DNA from: Tribonema minus
Taxonomy: Eukaryota > Sar > Xanthophyceae > Tribonematales > Tribonemataceae
Reading direction: 5' to 3'
NCBI GenBank assembly: GCA_017506865.1
Contig: JAFCMP010000073.1
Span: 273,736-337,735 of the forward strand
DNA length: 64,000 nucleotides
Every line of letters begins with the position of its first letter. Within the stretch, counting starts at the first letter, position 1. A program made the translations under genes and the position numbers. The notes under the pieces are model-generated. The model had not been told where the DNA came from, ran no database searches, and worked only from the letters and a program-made list of their open reading frames with translations. Positions 41,901-53,282 of the stretch are shown piece after piece.

Positions 41901-44900
41901 TCGCCACAATGTGAAATGGCCAACTTCAACTTGAACTCCCAAACTTCTTTTGCAGCTGCGCGCAGCGCGAGTGGCGCTCGCGCGCGGATCTCGCGCTCGC
42001 GCTGGCGGCGGCGACGGAGCGCCATGCGCTGCAGCACACACCTGCAGACTGACCAACTTCAACTTGCACTGTCAAACTTCTCGTGCAGCTTGTGCGCGAC
42101 GCGCGAGTGGCATTTCGCGGCGCTGCAGCGCACCAATCCCACATCAATGTACACTCACCAACTTCAACTTGAACTACCAAATTTCTCTCGTGCAGCTGCG
42201 TGTGGCATGCGAGTGGTGCTCCCGCGCGGACCTTGCGCTGGCGGCAGCGGCGGCGGAGCGCGAGGCACTGCAGCGCGAACCAACCACCTTGAAAGTGAAC
42301 TGACCAACTTCAAATTGAAAGCCACCTGAACTTCAACTGCAGCTGCGTGCTGCGCGCGAGTGGCACTCCAGCAGTGGACTCCCGCGGCGCTGCAGAGCAC
42401 CAACCACTTCAAAGTGAACTAGTCAACTTCAACTTAAACTTTTTATCTTGTGCAGCTGCGCACGGCGCGCGAGTGGCGCTCGCGCGCGGACCTCGCGCTG
42501 GCAGCGGCGGCAGCGGAGCGCGAGGCGCTGCAGCACACGAATCATTCTCAATGTGAACTAATCAACTTCAACCTGAACTGCCAAACTTCTCGTGCAGCTG
42601 CGTGCGGCGCGCGAGTGGCGCTCGCGCGCCGACCTCGCGCTGGCGGCGGCGGCGGCGGAGCGCGAGGCGCTGCAGCGGCAGGTGTCGCTGCTGCAGGAGG
42701 AGGCGCGGCGGCGCCTGGACGGCGACGACGCGCGCTCCAAGCGCGTGCAAGACGCGTTGCAGACGGTGGCGAGGGAGGTGCGTCACCCCTCATGAACTTC
42801 ACTTTGATAACCCTCGGCAGTAACCTCAGCTGCATTACGCGGCGCGCGCGGTTGAAACGGGCATGGTACGTGCTGCAGATAGTAGCGGACGGCGACGACG
42901 CGCGCTCCAAGCGCGTGCAGGACGCGCTGCAGACGGTGGCGCGAGAGGTGCGTCACCACTAATGAAGTCATGTTCAACTTCAAAGTGCGTGCTGCGCCTG
43001 AAGTGCAGCGGAAGATGCGTTCGCGGCACCCTCGACAGTGAACGTCACATTCTGCAGTACGTGTGACGCGCGCTCCAAGCGCGTGCAGGACGCGCTGCAG
43101 ACGGTGGCAAGAGAGGTGCGTCACCCCTCATGAACTCCAAAAACTTTGACAGTGCGCCCATATGCGTGGAAGATGCATTGCAGGAACTTCCGGGCAGTAA
43201 CAAGAGAGGTGCATCACCCCTTTCAAAGCTGATGTTTATCTCTGCACAGTACGTGACGACGCGCGCTCAAAGCGCGTGCAGGACGCGCTGCAGACGGTGG
43301 CGAGGGAGGTGCGTCACGCTCAGTGCAACGTCAAGTGTTGCAGTGCATGACACGTGATCGAAGCGCGTGCCTGGACGGCGACGACGTGCGCTCCAAGCGC
43401 ATGCAGGACGCGCTGCAGACGGTCACGCGGGAGGTGCGTCACTTCTCATGAACTTCAGTTGTCAACCTCGGCAGTGCAACCTCAGCTGCTGCAGTACATG
43501 ACGCCCACGGTCATAGTGGGTTTGGTGCAAGCAGCACCTTTTCATGAAACATGCCATTTCAACTAGTTTGTCATTTGTGACAATCGATGCGATCAAGCCA
43601 TGGCAGCCGCGGCCGTTTGCGCCCGTGTGCACAGGCAGAAGCTGCATCACTGAAGCGGCGCACGGCTCAGGCGGGGGCGATGCAGCGGCGCAGCAACCTC
43701 GACGCACCCCTCACTGGGTGCTGTCAGCAAACGAGTGTCTGACAGTTGATGCGGCTAAGTCATGACAGCAGCAACCGTTTCCGCCCGTGTGTGCAGGCAG
43801 AAGCTGCGTCATCCAAGCTGCGCACGGCTCAAGCGGGGGCTGTGCAGCGGCTCAGCAACCTGGAGGCAGCGCTCACCGGCGAGAGCAAGGCCCTCAGGGA
43901 TAACACCGAGAGGCTTAAGGAGGGGCTGGTGGCCGCTGGCAGAGCTATCAAAGAGGGGGAAGCCAGGTGAGGGGCTTTGGAGTGTCACCTAGTGGAGTGT
44001 CACTTGTTGAAGTAGATGTTGTCCTGCTGAAATAGAGGTGAACGTAGGTGATGGGCTTCCAAACGTCCCCTAGTTGAATGCCTCTTGTTTAAGTCGACAA
44101 TGTCCTTTGAAGTAGATCGTCAGCTTTGTGCCTCAAACTTCATGGTGTAGAAGTCATGGCAGGGCCATCAAATAGGGGGAAGCCAGGTCAGGGGGGGCTT
44201 CAGCAGTCTTACTTCATTTGTTGAAGTAGACTATGTCCTTTGATGTAGAAGATGAGGTCATATGCCTCGAACTGTACGTATACATAGCTGGCAGGGCCAT
44301 CAAGTAGGGGGAAGCCAGGTAGGGGGCTTCGGCGCGTCCCCTACGTGGAATGTCACTTGTTGAAGTAGGTAATGTCCGTTGAAGAGGAAGTTCGGGCATG
44401 TGCCTCAAACTAGAAGTATACTTCGAAGTATGTATAGGTAGCTGGCAGGGCCATCAAGGAGGGGGAAGGCAGGTGAGGGGCTTCGGAGCGTCCCCTAGCG
44501 GAACGTCACTTGTTGAAGTAGACGATGTCCTTCGGAGTAGATGGCTCTAAGCTGTATGTATATGTAGCTGGCAGGGCCATCAAGGAGGGAGATGCCAGGT
44601 GCTGGGGCTGGCAAATCTTTGAAATCATCTTTGTGCAAGTGCTGAATTCGAAAACATGCACGTGTTTGCAATGATCCTCTCGCCAGCTCTTGTGCCAACA
44701 TGGGGCTCTGGCGCGTCCCTAGTGGAATGTCACTTGTTGAAGTACACGATCTTCTTCGAAGTAGAAGATGAGGTATGTGCCTCTAGCTGTATGTATACCT
44801 AGCTGGCAGGGCCATGAAGGAGGGGGAAGCCAGGTAATCGGGCTGGTATGTCATCATTGTGCTAGTGCTGAATGCAAAAATTGTGTCTGTCTTCGCAGGC

Positions 44901-47900
44901 ACACCAGCCAAGTGGCGGCGCTGGCTGCACTCCAGGCGTCGCACCAGGAGGCAGTGGCCATCGCGCAGCAGGCGCGGCAGGCGGCAGCGGCCGCGACAGC
45001 GGCTCAGCTGCTGGAACTGAGGTACAGAAATTGTGCCAGTATCGCGGTTGTGCAGACTCAAATACGGTTTGGGTACGGGGCGGCTGGCGGTGAGTTTGAG
45101 GGGAAGGCGCGCGGGGGGGGGGGGGGGGTCGAGACTTGCTTGGGAGATTGAGTGCTGCATGAAGGTCGCGGTTTGAGAAAGATGGCCTCTGCCGCCACAG
45201 CGGCTGTGTGTTTGCTCATTACGAGTGCAACCTCGAATCTGCGTTGTTGATGAAGGCACGACGCGAGACCGGATGTTTGGTGTGTGCCTGCTGCAGCACC
45301 CTTGTACATATCAACTCCAACTCCAATGCAGCAACTTCAACCTCAATGGCGGAGACGCGCATCTACTGCTGCTATGCTCCGTACCAACCCATCAAACCCC
45401 CCTCACCCTCCATGCGCGCCGCCCCCCCCCCCCCTCCCCCCGCAGGCGCTCCCTAGCCGCCGACGCCGCCACCGCCGCTGCCGCCGCCGCGGACCTCGTG
45501 CGCCGCCAGTGCGACGCGGCGCGCGCCGCCGCCAGCGCAGAGGTCAAAACCTTGCGTGAAGAGCTTGCTGCGGGGTACGAGCGACTGGAGGGGACGGGGG
45601 GGGCTCTGATGGTGATCAGGGGGACGCAGGGGGAGCTGAGGGCGGGGCTGGCGGCGGAGGCGGAGGCGCGGCGGCGCGGCATTGCGCAGCTTGGGCAGGC
45701 GCAGGCGCAGCTGCGCGAGGCGGAGAAGGCGGCCGTGGCACAGGTAAATTGGACGTTGAGCGCTGATGAGAAATACTTGAAGTTGCTATTGAAGTAGTGA
45801 TGTAACGGCGGCGTAGCACCGCGCAGTTGGGGCGCCACCTGCTGTCAAATCACAGTTGAGAACGCGTGCAACGACCTCAAGTTGACCGCTCACGCTGTAG
45901 TACACGTGCAATGCGGTATGTACATCTGCTTTGCGCTGCAGTATGACAGGGGGGAAAGCTGAGCTGCCAACTTCAACCTGCTTCTGCATCATCCGCTCAC
46001 CCCACGCCCTGATCCTTGCTGCTGCACCCATTGCTGCAGACGGCCTTTGGCATGCAGCGCCGCTTCGATGAGCTACAAGCTGCAATCAAGGCCGCATCCG
46101 GCGAAGCCAACGACGCCCGGCACATGCTCGCGCAGACGCTCAAGTCGCAGGTAAAACCTCGAGCTCGTCAGACCTAGGGCTAGGGTAAGGACTACTTCGT
46201 AGGATTGGGAGTCAACGATGAGGGTTGGGTAAGTTGAACTTGCAGACTACGTAGTTGGGAGTCAACAATGAGGGTTAGGGTAAGTTGAACTTGCAGATCC
46301 CAAATACAAACCACCCAAGGATGGAGGTTACCGCTAGGGTCAGCCATAGGGGCTCGGAAGGAGAGTCAATGCATTCCTTACAAGCAGATGCATTTGATGG
46401 GTTTCCTCAACAGGCGGAGTGTCACTGTATCCCTTTGAGGAATCGTGAGCAGACTTGTGCACTTAGCCGAGAACACGCATGTACAACACAGCAGGTGACA
46501 ACATTGTTAAACCTGGCGAACGTGTCTGCAAGGCACGATCATCAATGCTAACCCTAAACCAACCCCTCAACTCAATCCCGAACCCTAACACGCGCTTGAG
46601 GTGAGTCACAGGTTTGAAGCTGTGTGCCGCTGAGATCGCCCCTTGCAGCCACCCACTTACAGGCAACACAGCTTTTTGCCCTAACTCCCCTATGCCATCC
46701 CCCTTGTGAGCGCTGCCGCAGATTGCGCAGTCCGCGGAACGCAGCGCGCGCGCCGTCGCACGCGTCGAGGACGCGACCGCGCAGCACGAATCGCAGCTCT
46801 CCGCGCTAGCGGCGCAGCGCCAGAGCGACGCGTCCACCACTGCAGCACGGCTCGACACCCTCGCGGCGAGCGCTGACGCGTTCAGCGAAGCCGTTGAGCG
46901 CTGCGAGGAGAGGGTCAAGGACTGGGCAAGGGGCGCGCTCGGCAACGTGCAGGTGCGTATGTGCGCTAACCCTAGCCCTAGCCCTAGCCCTAGCCCTGAT
47001 TCTTGCTATGAGGTGCGTACCCTGACTGTAGCTTTAGAGCTAGTCTTACCCCTAACCCACTAACCGCAACCCTCAGCCTCGCCAACATGCAGGTAGGCAC
47101 GTGCTAGTCCTAACCCTAGCCCTACTTAGTTTGCGCAGGGCGAGAGCCGATCGCTGCTGTGCGCCGATGCGCTGCTCCGCGGCCTTGCGTTCAGTGTCAG
47201 AGATGTAGGTGTCAAGCGCACAGGGCTTTGGGGAGGTTCTGGGCCGCCTGGCTGTATTGTTGCAGCAAGTGAGGTGGCAGCGCAGTCGCGCGCGCTACAG
47301 TACTTGCGTGACCTGCCTAACCCTAACCCTAACCCTAACCCTTGCGTGACCTGCCTGGACTAAGCGGGCCTTGCTGCAGGGAGGGTGCGTGGTAGCTCTA
47401 ATCCTAACCCTGACCAGGTGCATGTAGCCCTAACCTCAACCCTAGAAGGTACTCAGCAGGTGCGTGCAAGTCTTAACCCTAGCCCTAGCCCTGACCCTAA
47501 CCCTAATGAGGTCTGCGCAACCCTAGCCCGAAATCCAGTTTGAAGGTGTACTGCAACTGCGTGCTAGTCGTGGCCCTAGCCCTAGTCCTAATCCTAAGCG
47601 GGACCAGGTGCATGCAACCCTAACCTCAGCCCCCACTTGAGGGTGCAAGCAGGACATTGGCGCGGGTTCAAGGTGCGGTAGCTTAGGATCAGGGTCATGG
47701 TCTAGGGTTATGACAAGGGTTGGGAAAAGCATTTAGTGTTTGACACTGGGATTTGGGGTGGTAATCATCAGGTCGGGATTCAAGTTGGAGTCAGAGCTAG
47801 CATAGACGTAGGGATTGACGTGTGGTTGCACAGTGCGCTCGGAACTAGTCTAGGGTTAGAGCTGGGTCTCCAAATAGGTTTGCGACAAGGTCAGAGTTAC

Positions 47901-50900
47901 AAGATGATCATCGCAGACTTGGATGCATGTCGTCAGCATGAGAATACATACGCTCATAACCTCCATTAAATCGCCATTTGTGCCATGCAATACATGCACG
48001 GAGCCTAATTGTTCCTGCACATAGATGATGGCCTAGGCATCTGCGCGTGGCACTAGTGACAAGTCATCGAGTCAGCGAGCCTCGGTGAGTCAGCGAGACA
48101 CCAAGGCTTTCACTGTGGTTCAGCTTCCACGCAGAGCACCATTGCCAGCCTCGGATGCACGCTCTCTCTAGCCCCAACCCTGACTGCCACCCTGACCCTT
48201 TTTACAAACCTGTGGTACACCTGCAGTCCAACCAGTGTTGCACACATGTACTTTTTATTAATTCTCGCTCAGGGCGCGAAAAAGCCCAGATGATTGGCAT
48301 CTAGCTGTAAGGAATCTACATGTCGTATGACAGTCTGAAAGTGTCGCAACGACAACCACTGTACTTATTTTGATTCTCGCTCACGGCCCGAACAAACCCA
48401 GATGGTAGATGTCCAGCCTGCTACCAGAATCTGCATTCTTCATGTGAAAACCTCCAAGTATTTCAATGCGTACTGACAATCACTTAATGTACATCAATGC
48501 CAGCATGCATTCCCAACGGCGTGTCATTGAGTCATCGAATCGTTTCGCCTGCCGCAGAGCGCCATCGCCAGCCTCCGCCACTCACTGGACGCCGAAGGCG
48601 AGCTGCGCGAGCAGGCCACCGCCGCCGCCACTGCAGCCATTGCCGCCGCCGCCAATGACAGCGCTGCTGCGCGGGACAGGCTCAGAAGCGCTCTGCAACT
48701 CAAGGTATGAAGGGGGTGCAAGTGTGTGCTTAGGGGTATGTATGTATGCGGTTGTAGTTTGTGTGCAACGCATGGTGTGGGGCGTCCAAACATTGGCTGC
48801 CCGTGTGCAGTCATACTTGCAGCAGCAGGTTCGCTACGTCGTGGGGTACATACTGACAGTACCGCAGATTTGTGCGCGTCGCCACCGCCGCGCACAGGCC
48901 CATGCATGCCGCTGCCACCGCCGCCTCCGCTGCCGCCGCCGCCGCCACCGCAGCCATTGCCGCCGCTGCCAACGACAGCGCCGCCGCCCGGGACAGGCTC
49001 AGAAGCGCTCTGCAACTCAAAATATGTACGTAGGTATGCGGTGGTTTTTTGTGTGCAACGTGCGGTGGGGCGGCCAAACATTTGTGACGCTGTGTCCGTA
49101 GACATTTAGGGTTGAAGCTAGAGCTAGATTTGGGGTTAGCATCGGGTTAGGGTTAGGGCCAATGGTAGCCATGCAGTCTCATGGGGGCTTGCTGCAGCTC
49201 GCGCTATTCCTACGGTGGGATGTGTGTTGTCGGAGTAATAGACAGCGCTCGCAGTATAAGAGCACACGGCATGTGGTGAGTGTGCGCTATGGCATTCACT
49301 ATGGCTGACATGCCATGAAAACGGCAGGCGCGAACGCCCATATGCGACTCATCGCAGAGGGTGGCATGTGTGCCCTGTTCAAGAGCCTTCGACGCAACGT
49401 AAACAGGACACACATCACTGAATTGCGTCTGTTCTAAAGCTAGGTTGTGCCCAACCAAGGGTGACGGTCAGTATCAGGGTTGGCGATAACGCTAGGATGC
49501 TGCTGGTAGGCCCTGGTGCGGTTTTTAAACAACTTAAAATACGCTAGGGCTAGAGAGCAAGGTTACCAAACCCTCACCCTGGGCCCTGACTATGCATTGC
49601 AGCCAGCACGTCTGTGGCTAGACCATCGCGCAGCACAAGTAATTGAATCAGGCTGTGCGCCAGATACCTGGCATACTTGTACCAATCAATACAGATTTCA
49701 TGAGTGAAGCCCTAACTTAGTGACCCTTATCCTAATCCTAACGCTAACGCTGTCCATGCAAGCTCGTCTCGGTTTGCCATTCCCCTATCATGTACTTCGC
49801 AGTAGTGCCAACTTACGCTGACGCCGACTCTTAGGATTAGGTCAGAATTGGCACATGGGGTTAGGGTTAGGGTTAGAGTGTTGCTTTTGGCGTGCTACCA
49901 TGCATATCTCGCTGGTGAATCAAGCGAGCTTGTTTCCGTTCCCTTGCTTGATCCACAGGTGGAGTCTGCTATTGCATCAGCAACCAAGGAAGCCACGGCG
50001 GCCATTCACGCGGAGGCGGGGGCACGTGGCGAGGAGGTATGTATGCATATGCATCCACGTGGCATGTATGTATTCACATAGAGGAGGTGCATACCTCGGT
50101 ATGCATGTATCTATGGATGCCTCCACACTTGTGTATGTACACTTGAAAGTACTCCTTTTGCTGGTTTGCTGCTGTCGAGACCGCAGAATGTTCGGTGCGG
50201 CAAACAGCGTTGGCATTGTATGAGATGGCGATGCGATCAGGACACTTCATACAGGGCAAGTGGGTATGCTTAAAAAGCGAGCTGCGCCAAGCGGCACGCT
50301 GAGAGGATGTTTATGTCTGCATGCATGTACTCATCCACACCTTGTGCCCACCGCTTCGCCTGCATGCAAGTCTGATTGTAGCTGGAGGCACTGCGGCGGC
50401 GTGCACCAGACACCAGTTACTTCAATTTTTTACTTCAAGTGGCAGGCGGCAGCACGACCAGCACAGCACGGCATAAACTCCACTCAAACTGTGTTCCGGA
50501 CCAGGCTTTTTCTTTGCCCTTGCATTCCTTGCGCCGTTGCTGGAGGCGCTGTGGCGGCGTGCACAAGCAAGAGTTGCGTGTGCAAAATCACAATTCCGCC
50601 AAACTTCAAGCACAACTTGAAGTGAACAGCGGCGTGACACTGATATCATGATATCCCCCCCCACACACACATACACACACATACACACACATACAGGAAC
50701 TCACGCCGCGCTCGGTTGCAGCTGGAGGCGCCGCGGCGGTGCACACCCGCATGAATCTTTGCTGCTGACGTGACGCGACGTTGAACTTCAAGAACAACCT
50801 CAACTGACACTAATGCCGACCCGTGCCTTGTGCATTCCCCGTGCTGTAAGAGCTGGAGGCGCTGTGGCGGCGCGCGCAGGCTCAAGTTGTCGCCGCCGAC

Positions 50901-53282
50901 GCGGACCAGCGGCGTAGCAAGTCTTTACTTTGTGACACCAAAAGAAACATCAACTGAAACTGATGCGGAATCGCCCATTCTCCGCGCGGTGACAGCTGGA
51001 GGCGCTGTGGCGGTGGACGCAGGCGCGTGTCGTCGCCGCCGACGCGGACCAGCGGCGCTGAAGTTTAAGAGAAACTCAACTGACACTGCTTTCGAACTGC
51101 TCATGCACTCTCTGCGCAACTTCAGCTGACGTGGAATTTGTACTGTGCCTCATGAATTTCCTGCGCATTCGACAGCTGGAGGCGCTGTGGCGGCGGACGC
51201 AGGCGCGGATCGTCGCCGCAGACGCAGACCAGCGCCGCTGGGCCGAGCAGCGCCTGCTCACCGTCGTTCAGCTGCTGCGCGAGTTTGAGAACAACCTGCG
51301 TGGGCTGCGCGTGGAGGTGGCGGAGCTGCGCGAGTGGGCGAGCTCGGGGGGGGGCGGGGACGTGCAGGTGCTGGAGGGGACGATGGCGGGGAGTGCGGAG
51401 GGCGGGGGGTACCCCGGGGACGGCGGAAGAGAGGTGGGCATTGTACGCTAGCGCTAAGTTGAAGTTGAAAGCATGGTGCGGTGTACTGTGAGTTGCGTTG
51501 CGGGTCTCACTTTGAAGAAGAGGTAACGTCGCTGCTTGTTATGAGGGGGGGGGGCGTGGTGCTGGAGGGGACGATGGGGGGGTTGCGGGCGGGGGGGGGG
51601 GGGGGGGGGGGGGGTTGGGGGTGGCCCCAGGTAGGCGGAAGAGAGGTGGGCGTTGTGGTGGCAGGGTTGGGTAGCTTTGAGCTGCGCGCACTGCACGCGG
51701 CAGTGTGAATTCTGTTGCGGATCTAGAGTTGGGAGAGAAAGAAAGTGGTATAGCCGCTTTTGATGGGGCGGGACGTGCAGGGGCTTGAGGGGACGAGGTG
51801 CGGGGGGTGGGAGGGCGGGGGCGGGGGGTGGGGCTTGCCCCGGGGAAGGCGAAAGCGAGGAGGTGGGTGTTGTAGAGTAGCTTCAAGTTGTAGTTGAAAA
51901 CATCGTGCGGTGCATTGTGAATTGCGTTACATATCTCATTTTGAGAAAGAGGCAACGTCACAGCTTGGTGTGAAGGGGGGGGCGTGGTGCTGGAGGGGGC
52001 GATGACCGCAATACAATCAAGATGACATGGCACGTCACCTAAGTTCGACTTTATGCACGTCACGCCTGCCGTGTCTGTTGGTCTTCCACACCGCGCAGAG
52101 CGGCGATCAGGATGAGCGCTGGGGCGATGGCGCGTCACCGCTTGACGCACAAGCGGGAGGCTACGGAGGCGTAGACGGCGAACCGCAAGTTGAAGATGAT
52201 GGGCCGGAGGGCAGTTACAGCATTGAAGTACACGCCGCCGCAGCGCTCGCGCCGCGCGCCAACGCGCTGACCGCGCTGATGGCCGAAATGCGCGGCGAAG
52301 ACGACGGCGACGATGGCGAGAGTGGCAGAATCAGTGGCGAATCCAACGGCGTAACCGATGGCGAAATTGGCGGCGAAATAGATGCCCAAGCCGACCAAGA
52401 ACAGGCTTTTGACGGCAGAGAAGGTGGAGATGGTGGCTATGACGATGGCGGCGAGGAGCAGGGCGGTGACGATGGAGGCGGCTATGAAGGCGACGGTGGC
52501 GCTGATGAAGGGGGGCCTGAGGAGGAAGGGGGCCCTGACTCTGAACCACAGGTGCGTGACTTCGACTCTAGAACAACGGTTTCTGGGCACTGGCAAGCTG
52601 AAAGCACAGCAGTTGGGAAGGCTGCTGGACTCAACTGGCTCTTGAGATTTGGGGGCACATAGAACGCATTTGGCAGGCAGGTGTGAGGCACTGCCCCGCC
52701 AGCAACGCTCTGTCGATGATGCTCAACCAATGAAGCCTCAGTTAGCAGCGTTCAGCCAGCACACGCTGCGCCCGCGCTCCTCTTTCACCATAACGCCACC
52801 AGCATAGCGCATGTTGCAGTGTGGAAAACAGGGAGTGGATGACATTTTTCCCGGGGACCTTTGCGGCCAACACTGCTTCCAATGGGAACCGCCGCTTGCG
52901 CTGCTTGATAGCGGCGTTGCCTGCCTCCACCAACCACCAAGTAGCATGCGACTTGCCAAGCGACTTGAAGTTGTGGCGCCTGCGTTGGACCGACACTGAC
53001 TGCTGAGCGTTGCCACTGCACCCGCAGGCGCTCCACAGCGGCGGCGGCGGCGGCGACAGCGGCAGCGGCGAAATGGCACCGTCGCACAGCCAGCAACGCC
53101 TGCACTCCTCCGCATCGCAGCGCAGCACCAGCGGCAGCAGCGGCGCAGCACCGGCTGGCTCATTGTCGGCAGCGTCGCTGCACGGCAAGGCGGCGCAGCA
53201 CGGCGGTTCGCGCGCCGCCGACGATGGTGAGCCGGAGGGCGACTCCGAGGAGACGGACGAGACGGCGGCGGACAGCACTTGA
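38936..53282 (+). CDS. Long coiled-coil protein, about 15 exons
   Basis: Predicted structural or scaffold protein of roughly 1000 residues. Exons: 38936-39037 (may begin at 38882 as an internal exon), 40010-40141, about 40912-41292, 42598-42777, 43797-43966, 44899-45021, 45446-45743, 46040-46150, 46722-46952, 47139-47204, 48558-48704, 49959-50036, 51176-51433, 52099-52551, 53028-53282. Nearly all junctions are phase 0; two are phase 2 and match. The first exon (EEKREKQKAYHHRLDEQVQE) has a charged helical pattern reminiscent of centrosomal or ciliary proteins. The middle is Ala/Arg/Glu/Gln heptad-like (AREWRSRADLALAAAAAERE, LRAGLAAEAEARRRGIAQLG). It ends with an acidic Gly/Glu/Asp region (exon 14) and a Ser/Gly-rich tail with TGA. 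The second intron may use a GC donor (40142). Function unknown; 5' end uncertain. Confidence 0.75.
40430..40850 (+). repeat. Tandem repeats upstream of coiled-coil exon 3
   Basis: A long unit of about 170 bases (gctgacggcggc..cacgtcgacaac to cctacctaccaatgcatgag) occurs about twice, followed by two shorter units sharing catgagcac, gagaccgccaacactgac and tgtcccccat. It is not clearly exon-derived. Confidence 0.75.
41390..41640 (+). repeat. Copies of the coiled-coil exon 3 3' end plus donor
   Basis: Exon 3 ends AAAGAAALAQQRDAMAGLEGE with donor gtgtgcgtgaac. It is followed by copies at about 41400-41465 (AGASAAAQQRDTMAGLESE, donor gtgcgtgtgaac) and 41570-41637. Both copies keep the exon tail, the second without an evident donor; the unit is about 170 bases. 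Confidence 0.9.
41950..42597 (+). repeat. Five copies of the coiled-coil exon 4 5' end with acceptor
   Basis: The true exon starts at 42598 (LRAAREWRSRADLALAAAAA). Copies with their own tgcag acceptor lie at about 41955-42035, 42085-42130, 42195-42270, 42340-42400 and 42455-42537, each preceded by a caacttcaacttgaac spacer. Several retain an open reading frame. Confidence 0.92.
42835..43445 (+). repeat. About five copies of the coiled-coil exon 4 3' end plus donor
   Basis: Exon 4 ends GDDARSKRVQDALQTVAREV across the donor gtgcgtcacc. Copies lie at about 42888-42955, 43067-43122, a fragment near 43170-43212, 43255-43313 and 43376-43440. Four of them end in gaggtgcgtcac, so each preserves a strong donor; the fragment near 43170-43212 ends gaggtgcatcac. 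Confidence 0.92.
43605..43720 (+). repeat. Copy of the coiled-coil exon 5 5' end with acceptor
   Basis: The block from cgtttgcgcccgtgtgcaca through gcagaagctgcatcac to gcagcggcgcagcaacctcg duplicates the exon 5 acceptor and start (AEAASSKLRTAQAGAVQRLS at 43797). Confidence 0.88.
43985..44850 (+). repeat. About five copies of the coiled-coil exon 5 3' end plus donor
   Basis: Exon 5 ends AGRAIKEGEAR with donor gtgagg. Copies of ggcagggccatcaaggaggg followed by a gccaggtgaggggc-type donor occur near 44160, 44290, 44450, 44570 and 44805, joined by a ttgttgaagtagacgatgtc spacer. Unit about 130-230 bases. Confidence 0.9.
46955..47715. repeat. Dense array of degenerate CCCTAA/CCCTAG repeats in coiled-coil introns
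   Basis: Runs include five ccctag units at about 46970-46998, four ccctaa units at about 47318-47341, and mixed blocks at about 47400-47640, interleaved with tgcgtgac, caggtgc and aagcgg words that look like reiterated splice-junction pieces. Confidence 0.85.
48840..49025 (+). repeat. Copy of most of coiled-coil exon 11
   Basis: The exon 11 3' half (AAATAAIAAAANDSAAARDR to LRSALQLK) recurs at about 48925-49022, followed by a gtacgtaggtatgcggt block like that after the real exon. The retained frame could be spliced in only through a different acceptor. Confidence 0.85.
50375..51175 (+). repeat. Five copies of the coiled-coil exon 13 5' end with acceptor
   Basis: The exon 13 start, ctggaggcgctgtggcggcg preceded by cag or an equivalent ag, is present at about 50382, 50541, 50720, 50852 and 50996 before the real exon at 51176. 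Similarity reaches further into the exon (RTQARIVAADADQRR) in the nearer copies than in the distant ones. Confidence 0.92.
51434..51880 (+). repeat. Copies of the coiled-coil exon 13 3' end plus donor
   Basis: The exon tail (gtgctggaggggacgatggc to ggcggaagagag, donor gtgggc) recurs at about 51557-51660, with a 26-base G-rich run inside, and at about 51775-51870. Each ends in an aggtgggtgttgt-type donor. Confidence 0.88.

Noticed and set aside
41950-44850. CRISPR-like repeat-spacer pattern
   Set aside because: The repeats are copies of eukaryotic exon edges with splice sites, diverging with distance, and no cas-like gene is present.
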